A stretch of DNA of 64,000 nt. It comes from Vibrio sonorensis. GTDB lineage: Bacteria; Pseudomonadota; Gammaproteobacteria; Enterobacterales; Vibrionaceae. The stretch covers positions 310,001 through 374,000 of the forward strand of contig NZ_LJJE01000002.1 of assembly GCF_001854765.1 (NCBI RefSeq). The letters are read 5' to 3'. This document shows positions 55,938 to 64,000 of the stretch, piece by piece; positions within the stretch are counted from its first letter, which is position 1; every line of letters starts with the position of its first letter. The notes beneath the pieces were generated by a model. It did no database searches and was not told where the DNA came from. It saw nothing but the letters and a program-made list of their open reading frames with translations. Both the position numbers and the translations under genes were made by a program.

Positions 55938-56309
55938 ATCTTAATCCGTAAATTAAATTATATAAGTTAACAAGGCCTCGTAACTTGGTTGAAGAATCTA
56001 ATACAGAATTTAATTATATGGAAGGCAATGATCGGTGATGGAAATAATAACCACACTAATTTGTGTGGCATTATAGTCGGTCAAAAATGGCATTGAAGTC
56101 GGTCAGAGGTTGATATTTTGTTAAATGTGGTTTTCTTGATAAAAACAGGCACTTACGGGGTTGTGTTAATTTTTATAGCTAAATGTAGCGCTTATTATAG
56201 GTCAGTTGACTAAAAAATAGTCATAACTCACCTGAAATAAGTCGTGAAAACAGAAAACTCACCTGAAATAAGTCGGAAAAAGATCTGGTATGACCAGTTT
56301 AATCGGTCG
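55938..56309. other. Repeat-rich gap between the two integrases
   Basis: 372 bases without a gene. It holds a 20-bp direct repeat, AACTCACCTGAAATAAGTCG, at 56225-56244 and 56256-56275 (31-bp period), AGTCGGTCA at 56075-56083 and 56097-56105, and a hairpin CCACAC TAATTT GTGTGG (56051-56068). Such repeats suit arm sites of an integrase or iterons of an origin. Confidence 0.65.
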
Positions 56310-57568
56310 TTAATTGAGCGTTATAGGAGGTAGTTTATGAATTGCTTCTGCCAACTTTTGTATTTTTAACCTCTTTGCATATCTATCGTATGTGATTGTA
56401 CCGCTACTATGTCCAAAAATTTCTGCGGCGACTTCTACATTAACGTCGGAATTCTTGAAATACGTCGCTACAGTATGGCGGAATGAGTGGAAGTCATGTC
56501 CACGATTAAAGCTATGCTGCTTTTAAATCTAGTAAACCATTTGCTAGCTACAGTTCCATACCCATCTCGTCGAAGCGGTAGACTACAGAACAATCGGTCG
56601 TGTGTTTGAGCTTTTACAAAGTCGAGGAAGCCTAGTCGAAGAAGTTCGTTGTGGATAGGGATAACTCTTTCGCTGTTTAGGTTTTTTAGTCGTTGGTCGG
56701 GGCGTGCTGCTCTAATCCGAATACACCAAGTTTCATCGAGTCTGGCGATGTCATCGGTATAAAGTTGGCAAAGCTCATTTAGTCTAGCTCCAGTGTATAT
56801 TGCGAGTAACGGCAGCCAATATTGGTAATGGTGCTTGAATGTCTTTTTGGTGAAGATGTCGTTACTGAATATCTTTCGAAGTTGTTCAGTTGTGTAGTGA
56901 TTCTTTGAATCACTATCTTTGCGTGTCTTCTTAAACTTAATTGATTTGAATGGGTTTACGTCAGTATGTTCATTCTGCAAGCACCATTCAAAGAATGAGG
57001 ACAGCTTTTGTACATAGTCTTTTATACTGGATTCGGAGAGCCCCTGCTTTTTAACCTGTTGATTGAGACTTAAGATCTGTAAGTTAGTTAGTCCTTTGAA
57101 CTCGGGAAGTTTTTTTGAATTCGCAGGGAAGCTTTTGAGTTGGTAGCGAATGCGCTCTGCGTCAGCTCTTCTGACATCTTTTAATTTCGTTTTGTTCAAT
57201 AGCTCAAGCACTATTTTACACTTCGCCTTTTGTCCTTCTAATGTCTTGGTAGAAACATAGTCTGACTTGTAAGTGCAATAGAGTTCTAATAACTCGAATG
57301 GAGTGAGTTCCTTCTTCGATGTTCTTTTTGAGGGCGTCGAAGGTGTTTTGTAAGAGACTGCTTGAAAAGGTGAGTCTTGAGATTGGGATAGAAGTGTTTT
57401 TCTTGCTTCGAGTTCTAACTCGAGGGCGGCAACTTTCGCTTGTTCAAGAACCGTGGTACGTAGAGAACGTTTTATTTCTCGTCGTCCACCAAAAAGGGCT
57501 CGTTGCATCGCTGGAATTTGAAAGCGGAAATACCAAGTTCCAGTTTTTGATTGTGTGAGATATCGCAT
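56310..57568 (-). pseudogene. ssrA-type tyrosine integrase with one-base frameshift
   Basis: The integrase adjacent to attR. The N terminus MRYLTQSKTGTWYFRFQIP with ALFGGRREIKRSLRT fits the DUF6538-type head, and the catalytic Arg is in YTGARLNELCQLYTD. The first frame stops early after WFTRFKSSIALIV. Another frame from about 56524 encodes the rest: FNRGHDFHSFRHTVAT, IFGHSSGTITYDRY and a C-terminal helix, ending at 56310. Inserting one base near 56512 (CC for C) joins them. If true, the island cannot excise with this enzyme; a sequencing error is equally possible. Confidence 0.8.
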
Positions 57569-57623
57569 GTTTAGTACCAAGATTTAGTACAAACAGCCAA
57601 ATAATCGAATCCAAAAATACAAA

Positions 57624-57656
57624 AAGGGCGATAAGTCAGTAACTTATCGCCCTTTC
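57624..57656 (-). terminator. ssrA terminator next to attR
   Basis: GGGCGATAAGT and ACTTATCGCCC pair perfectly around CAGTA; on the minus strand TTTTTGTATTTTT follows. It is inside the island, so the element carries its own terminator for ssrA. Confidence 0.88.
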
Positions 57657-57684
57657 CAAACGTTTGGTGGAGCTGGCGGGAGTT
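57651..57684. repeat. attR, right 34-bp direct repeat in ssrA
   Basis: Identical to 48503-48536. It overlaps the 3' end of the functional tmRNA gene, which remains complete. Confidence 0.9.
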
Positions 57685-58031
57685 GAACCCGCGTCCGAAA
57701 ACCATTCATCTTTGGTACTACATGCTTAGTCGATCTTTAATTTCACCACCGCCTGCGAACCGACACGCGAACGAATAGCTAACCTGAATTATATCTTACG
57801 CTTCATCTCTCAGGTGGGAGAATCCACGCCAGCTTGATTGGGTTTGATCCCTTGTAATTCCCCGTCCTACAAGCGGAGGCTAGGGCAAGAGAGCTCTGAG
57901 CAGGTTATTAAGCTGCTAGTGCGTAGTTTTCGTCGTTTGCGACTATTTTTTTGCGGTTGTTTTACGAGGCCTACCGCACCTCGGCATGCACCTCAGACTG
58001 CAAAATTCCCGTCGAATCCTGAATCAGCCCC
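57665..58031 (-). ncRNA. ssrA: Transfer-messenger RNA
   Basis: A 367-base tmRNA that frees stalled ribosomes. The 5' end GGGGCTGATTC and 3' end GCTCCACCA form the tRNA-like acceptor stem with a TTCAACTCCCGCC arm. The coded tag, ANDENYALAA followed by a stop, is at 57908-57940. An island is inserted at the 3' end but leaves the gene intact. smpB, its protein partner, is 67 bases upstream. The promoter may be TGGACA-N16-TAGTAT (58073-58046). Confidence 0.97.
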
Positions 58032-58045
58032 AAGGTTGAATTCGC

Positions 58046-58073
58046 ATACTACCAGAAAAGCCAAGGCTGTCCA
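58046..58073 (-). promoter_or_regulatory. Probable ssrA promoter
   Basis: On the minus strand TGGACA and TAGTAT are 16 bases apart. The mature tmRNA starts 15 bases after the -10, which suits an RNA precursor trimmed by RNase P. Confidence 0.5.
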
Positions 58074-58098
58074 GTAAGATGCGTTTAACTGGTCAAGT

Positions 58099-58584
58099 TT
58101 AGCGCAGTGAGCTTTTCATTACGCGCGCTTTTTGACGCTGCCAGTCTCTATCTTTGATATCGGTGCGTTTGTCGTGCATCTTCTTACCTTTGGCAACGCC
58201 GATCTTGATTTTTACCCAAGAGCGTGACCAATAGAGTGAAAGTGCCGTCAGCGTCATACCTTCTCGGTTGATGCGGCCAAACAAGTTGTCGATTTCTCTG
58301 CGAGACATGAGTAGTTTACGAGTACGCGTTGGGTCCGCTACTACATGTGTAGAAGCTTGCGATAACGGGGTAATCGTCATACCACTGATAAAGGCTTCGC
58401 CATTGCGAATAAATACATAACTTTCAGCGATGTTAGCCTTGCCCTGACGTAGGGATTTGACTTCCCAACCCTGAAGTTCCATACCCGCTTCAATCTCGTC
58501 TTCAATGAAGTACTCGTGGCGAGCTTTTTTGTTCAGCGCGATAGTATTACTACCCGCTTTTGTCTTAGATTTCTTCTTTGCCAT
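58099..58584 (-). CDS. smpB: SsrA-binding protein SmpB
   Basis: A 161-residue basic protein that brings tmRNA to stalled ribosomes. The OB-like fold is shown by [22 protein letters not shown] and [13 protein letters not shown]; the C-terminal tail ([20 protein letters not shown]) reaches into the ribosome. It is next to ssrA, in the same direction. Its length is normal. Confidence 0.97.
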   Translation of the reverse strand: MAKKKSKTKAGSNTIALNKKARHEYFIEDEIEAGMELQGWEVKSLRQGKANIAESYVFIRNGEAFISGMTITPLSQASTHVVADPTRTRKLLMSRREIDNLFGRINREGMTLTALSLYWSRSWVKIKIGVAKGKKMHDKRTDIKDRDWQRQKARVMKSSLR

Positions 58585-58701
58585 AATCGCTGCATTATAC
58601 GGTGTGGGAACGGGTTAGGAAATCCTAAATTTGCGCTTGCTTCAAATAAAAGTAAAATTACTGTCACAACTGACTCAGTCTAGTCGGTAATAGGAGTCTA
58701 T

Positions 58702-59145
58702 ATGAAGCAAATAAGTCGTTCTGCATTGGTGTCGTTTAGTGCAGAGCAGATGTTTGAACTGGTCAATGATGTCGCCAAGTATCCAGAGTTCCTTCCGGGA
58801 TGTTCTGGTTCGCGTGTACTTGAATCGTCAGACTCTGCCATGGTTGCTTCGGTTGATGTATCTAAGGCGGGTATCAGTAAAACCTTTACCACTTCGAATG
58901 AGTTGGTTCCGGGTGAAGCGATTGTGATGAACTTAGTTGACGGCCCTTTTAAAACCCTAAGAGGCGGTTGGTTCTTTACAGTGTTAGATGAGCAAGCCTG
59001 TAAGGTTGAGCTAAAGCTTGAATTTGAGTTCTCTAGCAAGATGATAGAAATTGCCTTCGGTAAAATTTTTAACGAGCTGACTGGCAATATGGTTAATGCT
59101 TTTACCAAGCGTGCAAAAGAGGTTTACCCTTGCTATGAGTATTGA
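58702..59145 (+). CDS. ratA: RatA, START-like toxin/ribosome association factor
   Basis: A 147-residue protein of the polyketide cyclase/START fold ([21 protein letters not shown]). In E. coli RatA blocks 50S association with 30S, and the related Coq10 binds ubiquinone. The position beside smpB and before ratB is conserved. Its last 11 bases overlap ratB. Divergent from smpB with 117 bases between. Confidence 0.92.
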   Translation: MKQISRSALVSFSAEQMFELVNDVAKYPEFLPGCSGSRVLESSDSAMVASVDVSKAGISKTFTTSNELVPGEAIVMNLVDGPFKTLRGGWFFTVLDEQACKVELKLEFEFSSKMIEIAFGKIFNELTGNMVNAFTKRAKEVYPCYEY

Positions 59146-59497
59146 GTCAGACATGATTCACGTGGAAGTGGTGTACGCCCTTCCTGAAGAGCAAAGAGTC
59201 TTTACTTTGGTCGTCAATAAAGAGATGACGGTTGAGGAGATCATCGTCCAGTCTGGCGTTTTGGCGCTTTATCCTGAAATTGACCTTAAAAAGAACAAAG
59301 TGGGTGTGTTTAGTCGTAACGTTAAACTAGACGCGACTGTGCGTGACAAAGATCGGATTGAAATCTATCGTCCACTTTTAGCGGATCCGAAAGAGATCAG
59401 GCGCAAGCGTGCAGAACAAGCAAAAGCGGCGGGGAAAGCGGATCCCGTGACTGGGGGCAAAAAGAACCCGCAGAGAAAGTCAGAAACGGCGAATTAA
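59135..59497 (+). CDS. ratB: RatB (RnfH family) protein
   Basis: A 120-residue ubiquitin-like-fold protein of the RnfH family (UPF0125); function unknown. The conserved part is [31 protein letters not shown] and [23 protein letters not shown]. The ATG at 59135 lies inside the end of ratA, giving translational coupling; the frame is open further upstream but without counterpart in the family. Confidence 0.9.
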   Translation: MSIESDMIHVEVVYALPEEQRVFTLVVNKEMTVEEIIVQSGVLALYPEIDLKKNKVGVFSRNVKLDATVRDKDRIEIYRPLLADPKEIRRKRAEQAKAAGKADPVTGGKKNPQRKSETAN

Positions 59498-59510
59498 TCT
59501 CGGAAATAGA

Positions 59511-59537
59511 AAAAAGCTCGCTAAATGCGAGCTTTTT
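59511..59537. terminator. Bidirectional terminator between ratB and bamE
   Basis: AAAAAGCTCGC and GCGAGCTTTTT pair around TAAAT. It separates two convergent genes. Confidence 0.92.
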
Positions 59538-59553
59538 TATGTTCTGTCACGAA

Positions 59554-59913
59554 TTAGTTGATGCTTTCGAAGAAGCGGTCACCGATAACAAAGTCACCGT
59601 TTACATCGAGTAATCGGCCTTCTGGGTCGAAGTTTACAATCAGGTTCTTTTGAATAGAGTCTGAGTGACCTTCCGTGTGGTGATAAATGTAGTACCAAGT
59701 ATCAGGGAATCCGTTTTCCACCAACATTGGCGAGCCCATCACAAAGCGTACCTGTTCTTTTGTCATACCAAATTTAAGCTTGTCTACGTCGGTTTGTTCA
59801 ACGTAATTGCCTTGGTTAATGTCGATACGGTAAACCAGTTTCTCTGCGATAGAACAGCCGGTTAGCATTGTGAGTGCGAGTGGAACCGCGATAAGCCACT
59901 TTTTAAATTGCAT
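59554..59913 (-). CDS. bamE: Outer membrane assembly lipoprotein BamE
   Basis: A 119-residue lipoprotein subunit of the BAM complex. The signal peptide ends in LTGC (Cys20 or so), and the SmpA/OmlA domain follows ([39 protein letters not shown]). The ATG at 59913 gives [10 protein letters not shown]; one two codons earlier is less likely. The gene lies before recN in the conserved ratB-bamE-recN order. Confidence 0.95.
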   Translation of the reverse strand: MQFKKWLIAVPLALTMLTGCSIAEKLVYRIDINQGNYVEQTDVDKLKFGMTKEQVRFVMGSPMLVENGFPDTWYYIYHHTEGHSDSIQKNLIVNFDPEGRLLDVNGDFVIGDRFFESIN

Positions 59914-60133
59914 AATCAAAAATCTTGCTACTAATTCATTTTTACTGGGCGATAATAAACAAGCTCGGCACTAAAGTAAAAACTTGCAGAGCTTTTGAAT
60001 TGATTCAGACCATGATTTTTGAGTTTGGTTGCAATCTTTGTTAAAAAAAATGCCATTTGATGACTTTTTGAGCAAGATCGCGGACGTTTTAAACGAACCA
60101 CGACTTTGCATTGGCAAGCTTGGTATGTGTGTT

Positions 60134-61798
60134 TTAGGCTGCGATCAAAAGTTCACGAGCATTAGCCATGGTCGATTCGGTAATTTCACTGCCCCCCAGT
60201 AAACGAGCGAGTTCACCAACGCGCTGTTCGGTGTCGAGCGTTTTCATTTGTGTTTCTGTCTTACCAGCTTTGGTTTGCTTGGCTACTAATAGCTGTTGGT
60301 GTCCACATCCAGCGACTTGAGGCAAGTGAGTCACACAAAGTACTTGGGTAGATTGCCCCAAAGTGCGAAGCATACGACCAACAACGGCGGCAGTTGGGCC
60401 GCTGATCCCCACATCAACTTCATCAAAAATCAGGCTTGGGGTATCGACTTTCTGCGCAGTAATTACCTGAATCGCTAGTGAAATTCGCGATAGCTCACCA
60501 CCGGAGGCCACTTTTGCAATTGGCTGCATCGGTTGACCTGGGTTGGTGGACACAAGGAAGGTTACATTGTCCATGCCAAGCGGGGAAGGTTGCGCTGCTT
60601 CGTTATTCACATCAATGCAGAACTTGGCTTTTTCCATACTCAGTTCATGCATGCTGGCGGAGATAAGCTTGTTTAGCTCTTTGGCATAGCGAATACGAGA
60701 TTTGTGCAACTTATCAGAAGCCGCGACAAAGTTTTGATAGTGTGTTTCTACCTCTTGAGCCATGGCGTCCAGTTTTTCATCTGAGCAATCCAGAGCTTCG
60801 ATTTGTGCTAGCAAATCTTGATGATGATTGTACAGTTCCTCTGGCATAACATGGTGCTTGCGCGAGATAGACATCACTTTAGAAAAGCGTTCTTCCACGT
60901 AAGCCATACGAGCTGGGTCGACTTCGATGTTATCGAGGTAGCCGCGAAGTTCGTTGTTGGTTTCTTCGAGTTGAATCATGGCTTCAGAAACCATGTTGGG
61001 AAGATCGCTCAAACTTTTATCCAGTTCGGCCAACTGAATCAGAGAGTTATTGGCGGATTGCAACAGCCCAAGCGCGTTGACTTCTTCACCTTCGTATATG
61101 AGAGTGATGGCCTGTTGGCACTCATTGGCAAGTTCACCACTGTTGCTTAGGCGTTTGTGCTCTTGCTCTAAATCTAAAAACTCTTCTTCGCCGATAGAGA
61201 GTTCGTTAAGTTCTTTTATTTGATATTCCAACAACTGCTTTTGAGCCAAGTTTTTCTGGCTGTTCTCTTTGAGCTGTTTTAGGTGGTTATCGGCGTTTCG
61301 CCAAGTTTGGTAAGTGTTGCGAGTATTTTTTAAGTGATTGTGATGGCCTGCATATTGGTCCAGCATCGCCATTTGGTAGTCACTTTTCATCAATTGGTGA
61401 TGAGCGTGTTGTCCGTGAATATTGATCAACAGCTGACCAAGAGATTTCAACTGAGATAGGGGCACTGGGCTACCGTTAATAAAGGCACGCGAACGTCCCT
61501 CTTTGTTTATCATGCGGCGCAAAATACATTCACTGCCGTCCAGTAGGTCGTTGTCTTCTAACCAGCGGGTGGCGTTAATATTGTTGTCGAGTAGAAAGGC
61601 GGCACTCACTTCTGTTTTTTCTTCACCTTGCCTAACCATACTGGCTTCTGCGCGCCCGCCGAGGCACAACCCCAATGCATCGATGGCAATGGATTTACCT
61701 GCACCAGTTTCACCGGTGATCGTGGTCATGCCTTGTGAGAGTTCAAGTTGTAAAGATTTTACGATGGCAAAATTATTAACGCTTAAGTGAGCGAGCAT
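60134..61798 (-). CDS. recN: DNA repair protein RecN
   Basis: A 554-residue SMC-like ATPase for double-strand break repair. Walker A is GETGAGKS at 29-36. Two long coiled-coil arms lie at about 155-370, and the C-terminal half has the signature [15 protein letters not shown] and Walker [14 protein letters not shown]. Two LexA boxes upstream show SOS induction. Its length is normal. Confidence 0.97.
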   Translation of the reverse strand: MLAHLSVNNFAIVKSLQLELSQGMTTITGETGAGKSIAIDALGLCLGGRAEASMVRQGEEKTEVSAAFLLDNNINATRWLEDNDLLDGSECILRRMINKEGRSRAFINGSPVPLSQLKSLGQLLINIHGQHAHHQLMKSDYQMAMLDQYAGHHNHLKNTRNTYQTWRNADNHLKQLKENSQKNLAQKQLLEYQIKELNELSIGEEEFLDLEQEHKRLSNSGELANECQQAITLIYEGEEVNALGLLQSANNSLIQLAELDKSLSDLPNMVSEAMIQLEETNNELRGYLDNIEVDPARMAYVEERFSKVMSISRKHHVMPEELYNHHQDLLAQIEALDCSDEKLDAMAQEVETHYQNFVAASDKLHKSRIRYAKELNKLISASMHELSMEKAKFCIDVNNEAAQPSPLGMDNVTFLVSTNPGQPMQPIAKVASGGELSRISLAIQVITAQKVDTPSLIFDEVDVGISGPTAAVVGRMLRTLGQSTQVLCVTHLPQVAGCGHQQLLVAKQTKAGKTETQMKTLDTEQRVGELARLLGGSEITESTMANARELLIAA

Positions 61799-61822
61799 AT
61801 GTACACCTGTCTAAATGAACAA

Positions 61823-61864
61823 TACTGTATAAGAAAACAGTATATACTGTTTCTTTATACAGTA
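61823..61864 (-). promoter_or_regulatory. Two tandem LexA (SOS) boxes upstream of recN
   Basis: CTGTATAAGAAAACAG (61825-61840) and CTGTTTCTTTATACAG (61847-61862) both fit CTGT-N8-ACAG, with TACTG/CAGTA flanks on both. Their centres are 22 bases apart, two helical turns. Strong LexA control of recN is expected. Confidence 0.92.
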
Positions 61865-61911
61865 AAGTTGTTCAGGTGTTTTTCTTTTTCAGCGATTGCT
61901 GAAAATGTGAG

Positions 61912-62796
61912 CTAGAACAATTTGCTCGACCAACCTAACTTGTTTCTCAAGACGTGGTAGTAGCTATAATCTTTTGGGTGGATCAGCTTGAGTCCGTTGG
62001 GGCTCTTGTATATATGTACTTCGTCGCCGGGAGAGACGGGTAGTGAAATCTGGCCATCACAGCTCACTTCTTGCGTCCCTCGGTTATCTGGAGAGACTAA
62101 AAGCTTAATCCGTCTGTTTCCATCAACAACAATGGGGCGGCTGGAAAGAGTGTGTGGGAACATAGGCACAAGGGATATCGCATCCAAACTAGGGGATAGG
62201 ATCGGGCCACCACCCGAAAGTGAATATGCCGTAGAACCCGTAGGGGTAGAGACGATAAGTCCATCAGAACGCTGTGAAAAAGCGAAGCTTTCATCGATAT
62301 ATACTTCGAACTCAATCATATGAGCGATTTGTCCTGGGTGAAGTACTGCTTCATTGAGCGCGGCGTTGTGGCTTTTAACTTGGCCGTGGCGGTGCACTTC
62401 TGCTTCTAATAGGAAGCGTTGTTCTTCGATGTAGTTGCCTTCGAGCACTTCTTTTAGCGCGGTTTGGAAATCTTCTGGGTCTAGATCGGTTAGGAACCCC
62501 AAGTTCCCACGGTTGACTCCAATTACAGAGATATCAAAACGAGAAAGAACGCGAGCGGCACCGAGCATATTACCGTCACCACCAACAACAATGGCGAGAT
62601 CGGCAGATTTGCCTAGCTCAACCAAACTTGCAAAGTGTTTTGGGTCAATATCGTCCAATATTTCTTTTAAACGATCGTCTATAAAAACGGAAAATCCTTC
62701 GCCCGTTAACCAATTAAACAGCTCTCGATGGGTCTGTATCGCTTGTTGATCTCGGGGTTTTCCAATGATGGCGATCACTTCAAAAGGTTTTTTCAT
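61912..62796 (-). CDS. nadK: NAD kinase
   Basis: A 294-residue enzyme that phosphorylates NAD+ to NADP+. The catalytic GGDGN is in [13 protein letters not shown], and the NAD-binding motifs [21 protein letters not shown] and [13 protein letters not shown] are in order. The ATG at 62796 ([18 protein letters not shown]) is chosen; a very long Ser-rich upstream extension of the frame is the complement of grpE and is not real. It is divergent from grpE. Confidence 0.96.
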   Translation of the reverse strand: MKKPFEVIAIIGKPRDQQAIQTHRELFNWLTGEGFSVFIDDRLKEILDDIDPKHFASLVELGKSADLAIVVGGDGNMLGAARVLSRFDISVIGVNRGNLGFLTDLDPEDFQTALKEVLEGNYIEEQRFLLEAEVHRHGQVKSHNAALNEAVLHPGQIAHMIEFEVYIDESFAFSQRSDGLIVSTPTGSTAYSLSGGGPILSPSLDAISLVPMFPHTLSSRPIVVDGNRRIKLLVSPDNRGTQEVSCDGQISLPVSPGDEVHIYKSPNGLKLIHPKDYSYYHVLRNKLGWSSKLF

Positions 62797-62817
62797 AGGT
62801 TTTCCATGCGAAATAGG

Positions 62818-62845
62818 CTTGAATCGTCGTTCTGCATCCCCATAA
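62818..62845 (+). promoter_or_regulatory. Sigma-32 heat-shock promoter of grpE
   Basis: CTTGAA (62818-62823), a 14-base spacer and CCCCATAA (62838-62845) match the RpoH consensus well. It lies about 97 bases before the grpE start. Confidence 0.85.
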
Positions 62846-62941
62846 TAATGGCAAGTTAGCCAAATGTGCGAGTTTTTATCTATCGAGACGCCACAAACGT
62901 GAAGATCTGCGATAGATATTGAGTTGAATTCTGGAGATATC

Positions 62942-63547
62942 ATGAGCAACGAAGAAAACAAAGTGAAAGAAGAAGAACTACAACAGCAAGAAGCAGCGGT
63001 TGAACAAGACGTTGAGGCTGTGGGTTCTGAAGCCGATATCGAATGGAACGAAGAAGTTGAGTTAGACGAGCAAGAAGCAAAAATTGCTGAGCTAGAAGCT
63101 GCGCTACTTGCAAGCGAAGCGAAAGTTAAAGAACAACAAGATTCCGTTCTACGTGCAAAAGCAGAAGTTGATAATATGCGCCGTCGTACGGAACAAGAGA
63201 TCGACAAAGCGCGTAAATACGCTCTTAACAAGTTTGCTGAAGAGCTGTTGCCAGTTATCGATAACCTTGAGCGTGCTATCCAAGCTGCGGATACGGAAAA
63301 CGAGTTGGTGAAGCCAATTGTTGAAGGTGTCGAGCTAACGCATAAAACGTTTGTTGATACGGTTTCTAAGTTTGGCCTTAAAGAAATTAATCCTGAAGGT
63401 GAAACATTTAACCCTGAACTTCACCAAGCGATGTCAATCCAAGAGAGCCCAGACCACGAGTCGAATACGGTTATGTTTGTGATGCAGAAAGGCTACGAAC
63501 TAAACGGACGTGTTATTCGCCCTGCTATGGTGATGGTCGCTAAGTAA
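62942..63547 (+). CDS. grpE: Nucleotide exchange factor GrpE
   Basis: A 201-residue co-chaperone that helps DnaK release ADP. It has an acidic N terminus ([23 protein letters not shown]), a long dimer coiled coil (about 45-110; [18 protein letters not shown]) and the C-terminal beta domain ([37 protein letters not shown]). The ATG at 62942 follows GGAG. dnaK is not in view. A heat-shock promoter precedes it. Confidence 0.96.
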   Translation: MSNEENKVKEEELQQQEAAVEQDVEAVGSEADIEWNEEVELDEQEAKIAELEAALLASEAKVKEQQDSVLRAKAEVDNMRRRTEQEIDKARKYALNKFAEELLPVIDNLERAIQAADTENELVKPIVEGVELTHKTFVDTVSKFGLKEINPEGETFNPELHQAMSIQESPDHESNTVMFVMQKGYELNGRVIRPAMVMVAK

Positions 63548-63573
63548 ATTAGACTTAGAAAGTTTCCTAAATG

Positions 63574-63601
63574 AAAGAGAGGCGAAAGCCTCTCTTTTTT
63601 T
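63574..63601 (+). terminator. Rho-independent terminator after grpE
   Basis: AAAGAGAGGC and GCCTCTCTTT form a perfect stem with a GAAA tetraloop and a T-run. Confidence 0.95.
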
Positions 63602-63833
63602 GTGCGTGCGATTGAGGTAACTGCAACTTAAAGCATTGATTGATTTTTAGAACCTTTTTTACCTCGCTGTAACAGAAGGGTAAAGTTTCCGATAGGAAAT
63701 AATTAACACTTTTGTAAACTTAATCTTTATTTTGTAAATCCGATGTGTATTATGTGCGAACTCACCCACAAAAGTGGGTGATATAAATTACAAAAAAGTA
63801 AATACGAAAACACAACATCTCGGAGATTTATAG

Positions 63834-64000
63834 ATGAATAAATCGCTCTCAAGTAAGATCTTTACTGGCTTATTCGCTGGTTTGTTGATCGGTACAGCCA
63901 TTCAGTACCTATTTAGCGGTATTGCGATTTTTGATACATACCTACTCGGTGCAGCTGAAGGGGCTGGTGGTATGTTCGTTTCCCTTATCAAGCTACTTGT
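63834..64000 (+). CDS. Dicarboxylate/amino acid:cation symporter, 3' cut by window edge
   Basis: The first 55 codons of a membrane transporter. MNKSLSSKIFTGLFAGLLIG, followed by an acidic/aromatic loop and GGMFVSLIKLLV, matches the first helix and start of the second in the DAACS (GltP/DctA) family. GGAG lies eight bases before the ATG. The substrate cannot be told from this fragment. A 286-base gap with the grpE terminator separates it from the previous gene. Confidence 0.8.
   Translation, partial: MNKSLSSKIFTGLFAGLLIGTAIQYLFSGIAIFDTYLLGAAEGAGGMFVSLIKLL

Larger units (their letters stand above)
48503..57684. mobile_element. Genomic island integrated in the 3' end of ssrA
   Basis: A 34-bp direct repeat (48503-48536 and 57651-57684) comprises the last 20 bases of the tmRNA gene and 14 bases beyond its CCA end. 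It defines attL and attR of an island of about 9.1 kb. A tyrosine integrase lies just inside attR. The cargo, in order, is a putative HUH nuclease, a small gene, a SIR2-STAND protein, a DUF3987 ATPase, a small gene, and two recombinases. ssrA is a well-known integration site. The lack of capsid or conjugation genes suggests a satellite-like or mobilisable element with a defence gene. Confidence 0.9.

Noticed and set aside
62797..63231. A long N-terminal extension of nadK on the minus strand
   Set aside because: It is Ser/Ala-rich and antisense to grpE; the family start is [12 protein letters not shown] at 62796.
1..64000. CRISPR arrays
   Set aside because: No series of regularly spaced identical repeats was found; the direct repeats seen occur only twice.

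Overview
The window looks like chromosomal DNA of a Vibrio species. The backbone keeps the gammaproteobacterial order hisS-yfgM-bamB-der, yfgJ/xseA-guaB-guaA and ssrA-smpB-ratAB-bamE-recN-nadK-grpE. The tmRNA tag reads ANDENYALAA, and the accessory set (ula ascorbate operon, DUF3581, many LysR genes) fits the genus. Species is not resolved.

Layout. 1-8.2 kb: truncated hisS, yfgM, bamB, der, an AlaX-like tRNA-editing protein, a decayed diguanylate cyclase, yfgJ and a frameshifted xseA. 8.4-11.6 kb: guaB-guaA with PurR-like boxes. 11.7-13.6 kb: a hipBA toxin-antitoxin pair with repeated operators. 13.9-18.7 kb: acetate transporter, then Na+:alanine symporter, D-amino-acid dehydrogenase and LysR regulator, which look like an alanine-use module. 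18.8-28.4 kb: pentapeptide-repeat K+ channel, broken chemoreceptor, O-acetylhomoserine sulfhydrylase with a structured leader, a secreted Cys-rich protein, LysE/LysR pair, NYN-LOTUS protein and a HAD hydrolase. 29.2-36.9 kb: a complete ascorbate (ula) regulon: ulaG and ulaR on the minus strand, facing ulaAB(fused)-ulaC-ulaF-phosphatase-ulaD-ulaE. 37-38.7 kb: hairpin array, candidate sRNA, a small repeat protein and a Sua5/TsaC synthase. 39.3-45.5 kb: a secreted subtilase with PKD domains, DUF3581, a small HTH protein, and a mesX-mesD pair for folate-independent methionine synthesis. 45.6-48.2 kb: an acyltransferase and a DUF4143 ATPase flanked by repeats.

At 48.5-57.7 kb a genomic island of about 9.1 kb sits in the 3' end of ssrA. 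It is bounded by a 34-bp direct repeat and carries two related tyrosine recombinases, a DUF3987 replication-type ATPase, a putative HUH nuclease, small unknown genes, and an 821-residue SIR2-STAND NTPase that is very probably an anti-phage effector. This is the most interesting region. The window then returns to the core: ssrA, smpB, ratA, ratB, bamE, recN (two LexA boxes), nadK, grpE (sigma-32 promoter) and the start of a dicarboxylate/amino-acid symporter.

Five single-base contractions of short runs break otherwise conserved genes (xseA, chemoreceptor, ulaC twice, integrase). Such a shared pattern suggests sequencing error at least as strongly as true gene decay, so calls of pseudogenes here are provisional.
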